Source: Alistipes sp. (lineage in GTDB: Bacteria > Bacteroidota > Bacteroidia > Bacteroidales > Rikenellaceae). From it: a stretch of 57,360 nucleotides of DNA. The notes below the pieces were generated by a model. The model did not search any database. It was not told the origin of the DNA and saw only the letters and a program-made list of their open reading frames with translations. The stretch lies in contig JAGAMA010000022.1 of the NCBI GenBank assembly GCA_017624955.1, positions 1-57,360 of the forward strand. Reading direction: 5' to 3'. Position 1 is the first letter of the stretch. Every line of letters begins with the position of its first letter. Below are positions 28,066 through 36,912 of this stretch, one piece after another. The position numbers were made by a program, and so were the translations under genes.

Positions 28066-28887
28066 CTATTTGGACAACTCTTTTTCCAAATTGTAACATT
28101 TTTCGCGGATGTAGGCGACCTGTTCGCTGAGTGTTCCCACCGAGTGCAGCTCCTCGAGGGGGATCGGGCGGCCCACCTGCAGGCGGAAGTGGCGATCGTG
28201 TTGGGCGAACATTTCGTCGGGCAGCCACAGCATCTCGATATTGGCCTTCACACCGAGTTTTTTGCGGATATTACTCAGGTTGTAGAAGAAATTCGAGAGT
28301 CGTCCCTCGACAAAAATCGGCACAATCTGGCGCTGCGAGGCGTAGGTTTTTTTCAGGAAATTTTGCTTCCACTCGGTATCCTGAATGCGCCCGTCGATGC
28401 GTCTGGAGCACAAGCCGGCAGGGAATGTAAGAATCTGTTTGTCACCGAAGAAGGCCTCCTCGAATCGACGCGCATAGGCGGCCGATTGCGACCCGTGCTT
28501 ATTGACCGGAATCCACAGCTCCTCAAGGGGCGAGACGACGCGCAGAATGTCGTTCACGACCACCCGCACATCGCCGAAGTAGTCGATCAGCTTGTCGATC
28601 AGCATCAGGCCGTCCATACCGCCAAACGGATGGTTCGAGACGAAGAGGTAGCGACCGTCGCGCTCCAATTTTTCGAGCCCCTGGATCGAGTAGCTCACGC
28701 GCCAATCGCGGAAGCAGGCGCGGATGAAGGGTTGCGGAGCGAGGTCCCAATAGTTGTCATAGATGTGGTTCAGCTCATCCTCGTGGATCGTGCGGCGCAG
28801 CCAGTTGATGGCAAACGCGGGGATCTTATCGGCTATTTTGGGCGCCTTATCGCGGAGGACGGCGGCTACATCGACCTTTTTTGTCAT
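28066..28887 (-). CDS. glsA: Glycine-lipid O-acyltransferase GlsA (PlsC-like)
   Basis: 273 aa from the ATG ending at 28887 (MTKKVDVAAVLRDKAPK); this start lies 32 bp downstream of the TATATTTG promoter. It is a membrane-associated 1-acylglycerolphosphate acyltransferase fold. The catalytic block is NHPFGGMDG near 97-105, with five rather than four residues between His and Asp, as in the NHPLGGLDG type. FPAGLCSRR near 170 fits the later substrate-binding block. It should O-acylate the N-acyl-glycine made by GlsB to give di-acylated glycine lipids, abundant in Bacteroides membranes. Divergent from rsmH. Confidence 0.85.
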   Translation of the reverse strand: MTKKVDVAAVLRDKAPKIADKIPAFAINWLRRTIHEDELNHIYDNYWDLAPQPFIRACFRDWRVSYSIQGLEKLERDGRYLFVSNHPFGGMDGLMLIDKLIDYFGDVRVVVNDILRVVSPLEELWIPVNKHGSQSAAYARRFEEAFFGDKQILTFPAGLCSRRIDGRIQDTEWKQNFLKKTYASQRQIVPIFVEGRLSNFFYNLSNIRKKLGVKANIEMLWLPDEMFAQHDRHFRLQVGRPIPLEELHSVGTLSEQVAYIREKCYNLEKELSK

Positions 28888-28919
28888 GTTGATCGGCGTT
28901 GTTGATAAATTATTATCGA

Positions 28920-28927
28920 CAAATATA
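28920..28927 (-). promoter_or_regulatory. Promoter -7 element for glsA-glsB
   Basis: TATATTTG on the minus strand, 32 bp before the glsA start codon. Confidence 0.6.
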
Positions 28928-28993
28928 GGCATTCTTTTTTGAAAAATCCCTAACTTTACACCCAAATCAACCTTCGGTTGAGAACTTAAGACC

Positions 28994-29902
28994 ATGGAAC
29001 AAGCGACCTACCATATTCCGGTGCTGCTGGAAGCCTCTGTCGATCTGCTTGATATCAAGCCCGACGGATGCTACGCCGACCTCACGTTCGGGGGCGGCGG
29101 ACACTCGCGCCATATCCTTTCGAAGTTGGGCGAGGGGGGCTCTCTCTACGCCTTTGACCAGGATCGTGACACGCTGGCCAATGCGCCGCGTGACGACCGC
29201 TTCCACTATGTGGCAAGCAATTTCCGCTTTCTGCGCGGTGCCCTGCGTTGGCGCGGTGTGGAGGCCGTGGACGGCATCCTGGCCGACCTGGGTGTCTCGT
29301 CGCACCACTTCGATGCCGTGGAGCGTGGCTTCTCGTTTCGCGGCTCGGCGGCTCTCGATATGCGCATGAACCAGCGCGGACGACTCACGGCGGCCGATGT
29401 CGTGAACGACTACTCGAACGAGGAGCTGACGCGCATCTTCCGCGATTGGGGCGAGCTGGATACCCCCTGGAAGATCGCCTCCTGCCTGGAGCGTGCCCGC
29501 CAGAAGGGGCGCATCGAGACGACGGCCGAGTTGGTGGAGGCCGTGAAGCCTTGCACCCCGAAGAAGGATGAGTCGAAATTCCTCACGAAGCTCTTCCAGG
29601 CTCTGCGCATCGAGGTCAATGGCGAGATGGAGGCGCTGAAGATGGCCCTGGAGCAGAGTCTCAAGGTGCTGAAGCCGGGAGGTCGTCTGGTGGTCATCTC
29701 GTACCACTCGTTGGAGGATCGTCTGGTGAAGAACTTCCTGCGCAGCGGCAATTTCGAGGGCAAGGTCGAGAAGGACTTCTTCGGCCGTGCCACGACCCCC
29801 TTTGAGGTCATCACGCGCAAGGCCGTCACGCCCGATGAGGAGGAGTTGGAGCGCAACCCCCGTTCGCGCTCGGCCAAGTTGCGTGCCGCCATCAAACTAT
29901 AA
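28994..29902 (+). CDS. rsmH: 16S rRNA (cytosine-1402-N4)-methyltransferase
   Basis: SAM-dependent methyltransferase (MraW, 302 aa) that modifies C1402 in the ribosomal P site. Typical segments: HIPVLLEASVDLL at the N-terminus, SAM motif ADLTFGGGGHSRHIL near 28-42, DGILADLGVSSHHFD near 94-108, RGFSFR, LDMRMNQ and VISYHSLEDRLVKNF near 235. It is the first gene of the cell-wall/division run here. mraZ, which usually precedes it, is missing: the divergent glsA gene takes its place. A TAACTTTA box at 28951-28958 is a weak promoter candidate. Confidence 0.97.
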   Translation: MEQATYHIPVLLEASVDLLDIKPDGCYADLTFGGGGHSRHILSKLGEGGSLYAFDQDRDTLANAPRDDRFHYVASNFRFLRGALRWRGVEAVDGILADLGVSSHHFDAVERGFSFRGSAALDMRMNQRGRLTAADVVNDYSNEELTRIFRDWGELDTPWKIASCLERARQKGRIETTAELVEAVKPCTPKKDESKFLTKLFQALRIEVNGEMEALKMALEQSLKVLKPGGRLVVISYHSLEDRLVKNFLRSGNFEGKVEKDFFGRATTPFEVITRKAVTPDEEELERNPRSRSAKLRAAIKL

Positions 29903-29929
29903 CACACATCCCGTAAGTACCCAAGCCCG

Positions 29930-30442
29930 ATGTTGAAGGATCTCGATTTTCACCCCGAACGCCAGGAGGAGGAGCTGCGCCGCCAAGAGGAGGAGGCGCT
30001 GGCACGTCGTGTTCGTCGGGAGGTGCTGCGCGTACAAAGCGGTGAGGCCGATGCCGACATCGAGGCCGATCGTCAGGCCGAAGAGGAGGCTGCTGCCAGG
30101 GAGGCCGAGGAGCGTGTGCGCAAGGAGCGTCGCCGCAACAACCCCTTCTACCGCCTCGTCTCGGGTACGATCCTCGTGGGGGAGCACGCCTCGCGCAGCT
30201 ACCCCTACCTCATGACGATCGCCGTGATGTTCTTCCTCAACATCGTGGTTTTGTTTTGGTCGCTACACCTCGACCTGCGTTACTCGCGCCTGGAGCGTGA
30301 GGTGCAGAAGTTGCGTGAGCGGTCGATTCGCTACGAGGAGCAACGCTACCGAATGAGCACCCACTCGGCCGTCAGTCGGGAATTGGAGCTTCGCGGTATT
30401 CATCTTCAGGACCCCCGCACCCCGGGACAAATCATCCGTTAA
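29930..30442 (+). CDS. FtsL-like divisome protein with long charged N-terminal tail
   Basis: 170 aa. The first about 85 residues are cytoplasmic and almost wholly charged (E/R/A-rich, helical). A basic segment, one membrane helix (about 95-114, LMTIAVMFFLNIVVLFWSL) and a short periplasmic coiled coil (about 118-145) follow. Position between rsmH and ftsI and the topology identify it as the FtsL equivalent, which in well-studied bacteria joins the FtsQ-type partner and activates FtsWI. The N-terminal tail is longer than in classical FtsL (about 120 aa). It overlaps no gene and is 3 nt from ftsI. Confidence 0.8.
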   Translation: MLKDLDFHPERQEEELRRQEEEALARRVRREVLRVQSGEADADIEADRQAEEEAAAREAEERVRKERRRNNPFYRLVSGTILVGEHASRSYPYLMTIAVMFFLNIVVLFWSLHLDLRYSRLEREVQKLRERSIRYEEQRYRMSTHSAVSRELELRGIHLQDPRTPGQIIR

Positions 30443-30445
30443 ACC

Positions 30446-32713
30446 ATGGCCGAGCAGGAACCTTCACAAATCAAGAGCGACATCCTGATGCGCGTGCGTG
30501 GCCTCTACCTCGTCTTTATCGTGGTGGTGGTCATCGTGCTCATGCGCCTCTGCTATGTGCAATTCCTGGCCCCCGAGACACGCCACAACGCCAAGCGCCT
30601 CTCGACCCGCATCTTCTTGCCCGATACGGTCTATGCCCAGCGCGGTTCGATCCTCTCGCGTGACGGGGAGCCGTTGGCAAGCTCGATCTTCCGCTATCAG
30701 CCCCACTTCGACTTCGCCTCGGAGGGGTTTGCCGATGAGGAGACCTTCCTCACGCAGTCCGATTCGTTGGCCAAGCTGCTCTCGGCCTATTTTGGGGATC
30801 GGAGTGCGGCTGAGTATCGCCGTCTGTTGCGCTCGAAGCGCGACTCGGCCCGTCGCTATCGCCTGGGCGAGGAGCACGACACGACCTACTACCGCGAGGA
30901 TGAGGGGGTGCTGCTGTTGCTCTTGGACCTGATGACGGGGCGTGCGAAGGTGACCGAGCGGGTGCGCGACACGCTGCGCAACCACCGTCCGACGAAGATC
31001 CTGCCCCGCGATGTGGATTATGGCGAGTGGGAGGTACTGCGCAAATACCCGATTCTGAACTACAACATGGGTGTCACCTACGCCCTCTCGGAATACGATC
31101 GAAGAATCTACCCGCAGGGGGATTTGGCACGCCGCCTGATTGGTCGCACGGGTACGGCAGGCAACTACGGCCTGGAGTTACTCTACGACGAGCAGCTCAG
31201 GGGCGAGCATGGCTTCTCGGTGCGACAGCGCATTGCGCGCGGCTTCTCGACCCGCGTGGCGGGTGCCGAGCACCGCGATGCGGTGGATGGCATGCATGTC
31301 GTGACGACGATCGACCTGAATCTGCAGGATGTGGCCGACCGTGCCCTCCGTGCCCAGCTCGAAAAGCAGAACGCAACCTGGGGCACGACCCTCGTCATGG
31401 AGAGCCGCACGGGCGAGATTCTGGCCATGGCCAACCTCGGTCGCTCGGCCGATGGTCGCCTGACGGAGCGCGAGAACTACGCCTTGGGCTACTCGATGGA
31501 GCCCGGTTCGACCTTTAAACTGGCGACGGTGCTGACCCTGTTGGATGATGCCGGGATGTCGCCCGACAGGGTGTATGAAACGCACGACGGCAACCCCGTG
31601 AAGGTGGGTCCGGCGGAGAATATCCGCGACTCGCACCGTGGTGACCACGAGATCGCCCTGAAGCGTGCCGTGGCCGGTTCATCGAATGTCTACTTTGCCA
31701 AGGCCGTGTGGGAGTACTACGGGCAGACGGGCAAGAAGCAACAATTCTCGGACCACCTGCATCGGGTGCTGGGGTTGGGCGAGACGACGGGCTTGGATTC
31801 GCTCGGCGAGCGCAAACCCTCGGTCACAACTGCATGGAAGGTGCCCGACCCGGGGATCATGCTGGTCAAGATGTCCTACGGCTACCGCGTGCAGATGACC
31901 CCGATGCAGATGCTCACCTTCTACAACGCGGTGGCAAACGACGGAAAGAAGATTGCCCCCGTGCTGGTCAAGGAGCTTCGGCGCGGCGATCGCACGGTGA
32001 CCGAATTTAAGACCCATACGCTGCGCGAGAAGATCTGCTCGGATCAGACGCTTGCCATTGTCCGCGACTGCCTCGAGGAGGTGGCCAAGACGGGTACGGC
32101 TGCGGCCTTCTTCAGCGATACGACCCGTCTGCGCGTGGGAGCCAAGACGGGTACGGCACAGATCACCTCGGGCGAGGCGGGACACTACCTCGGCTCGATG
32201 GTGGCCTACTTCCCGGCCGAGAACCCCCGCTATACGGTGCTGACCACGATCCGCACCAAGCAGCAGGCGGGCAAAGCCTACTACGGAGCTTCGTTGGCCG
32301 GTCCGGTGGTGAAGCGTGTGGTGGATTACCTCTTTGCGCGTGACGAACAGTGGGCCTCGGAGCTGGATAGCGACCGCGCACACCATCGTCCCGAGCAGTT
32401 CAAGGGCGGTGCGATCAACCAGCTGCGCGAGGTGGCCGATCGCCTGGCCGCGGATGTGCGCTTTGACGAGCGCCGCGGGTGGGGTAGTGCCACGGTGGAC
32501 AGCCTTGCGGCGGTCGATATCAAGAGCCTTCGACCTGAGCGCGGCGTGATGCCCGATGTGCGGAGGATGGGGCTCAAGGATGCCCTCTTCCTGCTCGAGC
32601 AGTGTGGCCTGCGCGTCACGGTGGAGGGGAGTGGCGCGGTGCGTGAGCAGTCGATCGCCCCGGGTCAGCCGATCCGTGGGGGCGAGGCGGTGCTGATTCG
32701 CCTGAGAAGATAA
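30446..32713 (+). CDS. ftsI: Septal peptidoglycan transpeptidase, class B PBP with PASTA domain
   Basis: 755 aa (PBP3-type). A membrane anchor (about 14-36) precedes the PBP dimer/pedestal domain (about 50-290). The transpeptidase domain (about 310-640) has SxxK with Ser355 and Lys358 (PGSTFK), SSN in AVAGSSNVYF and GAKTGTAQI. One C-terminal PASTA domain (about 695-755, from GVMPDVRRMGLKDAL) follows. It crosslinks septal murein with FtsW, encoded downstream. The PASTA domain is usual for Bacteroidetes FtsI. It is tightly linked to its neighbours (3 nt from ftsL). Confidence 0.95.
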   Translation: MAEQEPSQIKSDILMRVRGLYLVFIVVVVIVLMRLCYVQFLAPETRHNAKRLSTRIFLPDTVYAQRGSILSRDGEPLASSIFRYQPHFDFASEGFADEETFLTQSDSLAKLLSAYFGDRSAAEYRRLLRSKRDSARRYRLGEEHDTTYYREDEGVLLLLLDLMTGRAKVTERVRDTLRNHRPTKILPRDVDYGEWEVLRKYPILNYNMGVTYALSEYDRRIYPQGDLARRLIGRTGTAGNYGLELLYDEQLRGEHGFSVRQRIARGFSTRVAGAEHRDAVDGMHVVTTIDLNLQDVADRALRAQLEKQNATWGTTLVMESRTGEILAMANLGRSADGRLTERENYALGYSMEPGSTFKLATVLTLLDDAGMSPDRVYETHDGNPVKVGPAENIRDSHRGDHEIALKRAVAGSSNVYFAKAVWEYYGQTGKKQQFSDHLHRVLGLGETTGLDSLGERKPSVTTAWKVPDPGIMLVKMSYGYRVQMTPMQMLTFYNAVANDGKKIAPVLVKELRRGDRTVTEFKTHTLREKICSDQTLAIVRDCLEEVAKTGTAAAFFSDTTRLRVGAKTGTAQITSGEAGHYLGSMVAYFPAENPRYTVLTTIRTKQQAGKAYYGASLAGPVVKRVVDYLFARDEQWASELDSDRAHHRPEQFKGGAINQLREVADRLAADVRFDERRGWGSATVDSLAAVDIKSLRPERGVMPDVRRMGLKDALFLLEQCGLRVTVEGSGAVREQSIAPGQPIRGGEAVLIRLRR

Positions 32714-32735
32714 AAAAGTGAAAAACAAGATAACG

Positions 32736-34181
32736 ATGAAAGAACTTTCAACCTTGCTGCATGGTGTGCAGGTCGTAGCCCGCGAGGGTGCTGCGGAGGT
32801 GCAGGTTGCGGAGCTTGTCTTCGACTCGCGCCGCGTGGTTGCAGGCAGTTGCTTCTTTGCCGTGCGCGGTACGGCGACGGATGGTCACCGCTTTATCCCG
32901 ATGGCCCTGGAGCAGGGCGCTGTGGCTGTGGTGTGCGAGGAGTTGCCTGCTAAGATCGATCCCCGCGTGGCGTATGTCGTGGTGGAGGATAGCGAGCAGA
33001 CGATGGCCTGCATGGCCTCGGCCTTCTACGACGATCCGAGCCGTGAGCTGAAGCTGGTGGGCATCACCGGCACGAACGGCAAGACCACTACCGCTACGCT
33101 CCTCTATGAGTTGGTGCGCAAGTTGGGCTACCGTGCTGGATTGATCTCGACCGTGGTCTATAAGATCGACGACAGGGAGATCCCCTCGACCCATACGACC
33201 CCCGACACGATTCGCCTGAACAAGATGTTGCGCGAGATGGTCGATGCGGGGTGTGACTACTGCTTTATGGAGTGTTCGTCGCACGCCATCGTGCAGCGCC
33301 GCACCTACGGACTGCACTTTGCGGGAGGCCTCTTTTCGAACCTCACGCACGACCACCTCGACTACCACAAGACCTTTGCCGACTACCTGAAGGCCAAGAA
33401 GGGCTTCTTCGATGCCCTGCCCAAGAGCGCCTTTGCCCTCACGAACGGGGACGATAGGAACGGTGCGGTGATGGTGCAGAACTGCCGCGCCAAGGTGAAA
33501 AACTACTCGCTTCGCTCGATGGCCGACTACCGTTGCAAGATCGTGGAGATGCACCTCGACGGGATGTTGTTGCAGGTGGACGGGCGCGAGCTGTGGACCT
33601 CGCTGACGGGTCGCTTCAACGCCTCGAACCTCTTGGTCGTGTATGCAGCGGCTGTCGAGTTGGGCTTTGAGAAGGAGGAGGTGCTGACGGCACTGAGCCT
33701 GCTGCAACCCGTGAGCGGTCGTTTCGAGTGCATCCGATCCCGTGGGGGTGTGATCGGTGTGGTCGATTACGCCCATACGCCCGATGCGTTGGAGAATGTG
33801 TTGCAGACGATCGACGAGATTCGCTCGGAGCAGAGCTCGCTCATCGTGGTCTGCGGTTGTGGCGGTAATCGTGACCGTGAGAAGCGACCCGAGATGGCCC
33901 GCATCGCCGCATCGCACGCTACAACGACGATTCTCACCTCCGACAACCCGCGCCACGAAGATCCCGAGGCGATTCTCGATGAGATGGAGCAGGGAATGCC
34001 GCAGGGGGCGCGTTACCTGCGCATCACGGATCGCGCGGCGGCCATTCGTACGGCCGTCATGCTTGCCAAGGAGGGCGATGTGGTGCTCGTGGCCGGCAAG
34101 GGACACGAGAATTACCAGATCATCGGCGATGAGAAGCATCCGTTCGATGACCGCGAAGAGTTACGCAAAGCCTTTGAATAA
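32736..34181 (+). CDS. murE: UDP-MurNAc-L-Ala-D-Glu ligase, meso-diaminopimelate type
   Basis: Adds the third residue of the stem peptide in the cytosol. The ATG at 32736 (481 aa) is preferred; a GTG at 32718 would add six residues. The P-loop is GITGTNGKTTT near 108-118. The DNPR motif at 403-406 marks binding of meso-diaminopimelate rather than lysine, so the murein should be DAP-type. The central and C-terminal Mur-ligase domains are complete. A three-part repeat region separates it from mraY, interrupting an otherwise compact cluster. Confidence 0.96.
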   Translation: MKELSTLLHGVQVVAREGAAEVQVAELVFDSRRVVAGSCFFAVRGTATDGHRFIPMALEQGAVAVVCEELPAKIDPRVAYVVVEDSEQTMACMASAFYDDPSRELKLVGITGTNGKTTTATLLYELVRKLGYRAGLISTVVYKIDDREIPSTHTTPDTIRLNKMLREMVDAGCDYCFMECSSHAIVQRRTYGLHFAGGLFSNLTHDHLDYHKTFADYLKAKKGFFDALPKSAFALTNGDDRNGAVMVQNCRAKVKNYSLRSMADYRCKIVEMHLDGMLLQVDGRELWTSLTGRFNASNLLVVYAAAVELGFEKEEVLTALSLLQPVSGRFECIRSRGGVIGVVDYAHTPDALENVLQTIDEIRSEQSSLIVVCGCGGNRDREKRPEMARIAASHATTTILTSDNPRHEDPEAILDEMEQGMPQGARYLRITDRAAAIRTAVMLAKEGDVVLVAGKGHENYQIIGDEKHPFDDREELRKAFE

Positions 34182-34306
34182 GAGGAAAGAGCAAAGAGGA
34201 AAGAGAGTTGAAAAGCTTTAGCTGCCTTTAGTCACCTTTAGCAACCCTTAACTCCCCTTAGCCCCCCTAATTTTGAATTTTGAATGCTAAATTTTGAATT
34301 TGTAAT
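34179..34306 (+). repeat. Composite repeat region filling the murE-mraY gap
   Basis: Almost the whole 125-bp gap consists of phased short repeats. Four 7-bp AAGAGNA units start at the murE TAA (34179-34208) and end in GTTGAAAAG. Six 10-bp GYNNCCYTTA units follow (34211-34270), then five 7-bp AATTTTG-like units up to the mraY ATG (34270-34306). Each family also occurs alone elsewhere in the window. Confidence 0.75.
34268..34275 (+). promoter_or_regulatory. Possible promoter -7 element for mraY
   Basis: TAATTTTG matches TAnnTTTG, 31 bp before the mraY start, at the junction of the 10-bp and 7-bp arrays. The AT-rich array makes a chance match likely. Confidence 0.3.
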
Positions 34307-35536
34307 ATGTTTTACCACCTGTTTAAGTATTTAGACGAAGCCTTTAACCTCCCCGGATCGGGAGTTTTCCAATACATTTCGTTCCGTTCGGCAGCGGCGA
34401 TTATCGTGGCGCTGCTCATCGGCATCATCTTCGGTCGTGCGATCATCGACTTCCTGCGCCGTAAGCAGATTGGCGAGGAGATCCGCGACTTAGGGCTGGA
34501 GGGTCAGCTCCAAAAGCGCGGCACGCCGACCATGGGCGGTGTGATTATCCTCCTTTCGATCCTCGTGCCGACACTCCTGTTCGGTCGCCTAGACAATATC
34601 TACATCCAGCTTATGATCGTCTCGACCATCTGGTTAGGGTTGATTGGCGGTCTGGATGACTACATCAAGGTCTTCCGCCACCACAAGGAGGGTCTGAAGG
34701 GTAGTTTCAAGATCGTGGGACAAGTGGGCCTGGGTCTGATCGTGGGAACGACCATGTGGCTTTCGTCCGATATCGTGGTGCGCGAGGAGCAGCCGCAACC
34801 CGAGCAACCGACTATCGAGCAGGGCTACACCGTGGAGGAGGGCTTCCTGGTGCGCCCGAACGATGTGAAGACCACCAAGACGACAATCCCCTTCTTCAAG
34901 AACAACGAGTTGGATTACAGCTGGTTTACGGGTGGTCACGAGCTGCTGGCCTGGCTGCTGTATGTGCTGGTGGCCATTTTTGTCGTGACGGCCGTGTCGA
35001 ATGGGGCCAACCTGACGGATGGTCTGGATGGTCTGGTGACGGGTGTCTCGGTGCCGATTGTCGTGGTGCTGGGTGTCCTGGCCTACCTGTCGGGTCACAT
35101 CGTCTATGCCGACTACCTCAACATCATGTATATCCCCGATAGTGGTGAGTTGGTGGTCTTTGCCTCGGCCATGGCGGGTGCCTTGGTCGGCTTCCTGTGG
35201 TACAACTCCTTCCCGGCGCAGATCTTCATGGGCGATACGGGTTCGCTCTCGATCGGTGGTGTGATTGCGGTCTTTGCCCTCTGCATCCGCAAGGAGCTGT
35301 TGCTGCCCCTCTTGTGCGGTATCTTCCTCGTGGAGAGCTGCTCGGTGATGTTGCAGGTGGGTTACTTCAAATATACGAAGCGCAAGTATGGCGAGGGTCG
35401 TCGTATCTTCCTCATGTCGCCCCTGCACCACCACTACCAGAAGAAGAGCATCTTCGAGACGAAGATCGTCATCCGCTTCTGGATCATTTCGCTGCTTCTG
35501 GCAGCCATGACGCTTGTAACTCTTAAAATTCGATAG
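34307..35536 (+). CDS. mraY: Phospho-N-acetylmuramoyl-pentapeptide transferase
   Basis: Polytopic inner-membrane enzyme (409 aa) that makes lipid I from UDP-MurNAc-pentapeptide and undecaprenyl phosphate. About ten membrane helices. Family motifs: [12 protein letters not shown] near 67-78, the Asp pair in [11 protein letters not shown] near 107-117, NLTDGLDGL near 235 and [12 protein letters not shown] near 307. An insertion of about 50 residues between helices (about 160-210, [18 protein letters not shown] onward) matches the longer loop seen in Bacteroidetes MraY. It is followed after 2 nt by murD. Confidence 0.97.
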   Translation: MFYHLFKYLDEAFNLPGSGVFQYISFRSAAAIIVALLIGIIFGRAIIDFLRRKQIGEEIRDLGLEGQLQKRGTPTMGGVIILLSILVPTLLFGRLDNIYIQLMIVSTIWLGLIGGLDDYIKVFRHHKEGLKGSFKIVGQVGLGLIVGTTMWLSSDIVVREEQPQPEQPTIEQGYTVEEGFLVRPNDVKTTKTTIPFFKNNELDYSWFTGGHELLAWLLYVLVAIFVVTAVSNGANLTDGLDGLVTGVSVPIVVVLGVLAYLSGHIVYADYLNIMYIPDSGELVVFASAMAGALVGFLWYNSFPAQIFMGDTGSLSIGGVIAVFALCIRKELLLPLLCGIFLVESCSVMLQVGYFKYTKRKYGEGRRIFLMSPLHHHYQKKSIFETKIVIRFWIISLLLAAMTLVTLKIR

Positions 35537-35538
35537 CG

Positions 35539-36882
35539 ATGAAACGATTGGTAGTTTTGGGTGGCGGCATCAGCGGCTACGGCTCGGCCATCTTGGCCAA
35601 GAAGGAGGGCTTTGAGGTCTTCCTGTCGGATCGTGGCAAGATTGCCGAACGCTACAAGCAGAAGTTGGAGGAGTGGGGTGTCCCCTACGAGGAGGGGAGC
35701 CACGACGAGGAGCGTATCCTCGCGGCCGACGAGGTGGTCAAGTCGCCCGGTATTCCCGACACGGCTCCGATCGTGAAGATGATCCGCGAACGAGGTATCC
35801 CCGTCATTTCGGAGATGGAGTTTGCGGGGCGCTATATGGGCGATGCGAAGTGCATCTGCATCACCGGCTCGAACGGCAAGACGACCACCACATCGCTCAT
35901 CTACAAGATTATGTGCGATGCGGGGATGAATGTGGCCCTGGGTGGAAATATCGGTGAGAGTTTTGCCTACTCGGTGGCTACGGGGCAGTACGATTGGTAT
36001 GTGCTGGAGCTTAGCTCGTTCCAGCTCGACGGCATGTTCCGCTTCGGGGCGCATATCGGCCTGTTGATGAACATCACACCCGACCACCTCGATCGCTACG
36101 ACCACTGCTTCCAGCACTATGTCGATTCGAAGATGCGCATCACGCAGAACCAGACCGAGGAGGATTTCTTCATCTTCTCGGGTGATGATTCGGTGATTGG
36201 TGGCGAGCTTTCGAAATATGGGCTGAAGGCCCGGCAGCTCCCCTTTACCGCCTCGGCCGAGGCGGCCTGCGAGGGTGGTCATTTCGACGGCAAGCAGTGT
36301 AGAGTCGTGCTGGGCGAGAAACGTCTGACACTCGATGCGGAGCGGATGCAGATCAAGGGTCTGCACAACTGCTACAACGCCATGGCGGCCGCCCTGGCTA
36401 CCCTCGCGGCGGGTGTCTCGGTCGAGCAGGTCGAGCGCTCGATCTACGCCTTCTCGCCCGTGGAGCACCGCCTCGAGCCGGTCAAGGAGGCCGACGGGGT
36501 ACTGTGGATCAACGACTCGAAGGCGACCAATGTCGATTCGGTGTGGTACGCCTTAGAGAGCATGACGCGCCCCGTGGTGTGGATCGCCGGCGGTACGGAC
36601 AAGGGCAACGACTACGCCCCTTTGATGCCCTTCGTGCGCGAGAAGGTGCATACGCTCGTCTGCATGGGGTTGGATAATGCGAAGCTCCTGCGTGACTTTA
36701 CGGGCGTAGTGCCCGAGGTGATTTCGACCGCCTCGCTCGACGAGGCGATGACTGCGGCCCGAAAAGCGGCCCGCAGGGGGGATGTGGTGCTTTTGTCGCC
36801 CGCCTGCGCCAGCTTCGACCTCTTCAAGAACTACGAAAACCGTGGCGAGCTGTTCAAGCAGTGGGTCATGGAGCATGTATAA
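35539..36882 (+). CDS. murD: UDP-N-acetylmuramoylalanine--D-glutamate ligase
   Basis: Cytosolic Mur ligase (447 aa) adding D-glutamate to UDP-MurNAc-L-Ala. Rossmann-type UDP-binding N-terminus (LVVLGGGISGYGSAILA), ATP loop CITGSNGKTTTTSLI near 110-124, LELSSFQLDGM near 155, the ATP/metal segment NITPDHLDRYD near 174, and C-terminal LWINDSKATNVDS near 320. Length and motifs are normal. It lies 2 nt after mraY and 30 nt before ftsW. Confidence 0.97.
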   Translation: MKRLVVLGGGISGYGSAILAKKEGFEVFLSDRGKIAERYKQKLEEWGVPYEEGSHDEERILAADEVVKSPGIPDTAPIVKMIRERGIPVISEMEFAGRYMGDAKCICITGSNGKTTTTSLIYKIMCDAGMNVALGGNIGESFAYSVATGQYDWYVLELSSFQLDGMFRFGAHIGLLMNITPDHLDRYDHCFQHYVDSKMRITQNQTEEDFFIFSGDDSVIGGELSKYGLKARQLPFTASAEAACEGGHFDGKQCRVVLGEKRLTLDAERMQIKGLHNCYNAMAAALATLAAGVSVEQVERSIYAFSPVEHRLEPVKEADGVLWINDSKATNVDSVWYALESMTRPVVWIAGGTDKGNDYAPLMPFVREKVHTLVCMGLDNAKLLRDFTGVVPEVISTASLDEAMTAARKAARRGDVVLLSPACASFDLFKNYENRGELFKQWVMEHV

Positions 36883-36912
36883 TCGGTAACGCAACAACCC
36901 AACGAGCAAAGC

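Noticed and set aside
32718-32735. GTG start for murE
   Set aside because: Possible, but the ATG at 32736 gives the usual N-terminus, and no ribosome site favours the GTG.
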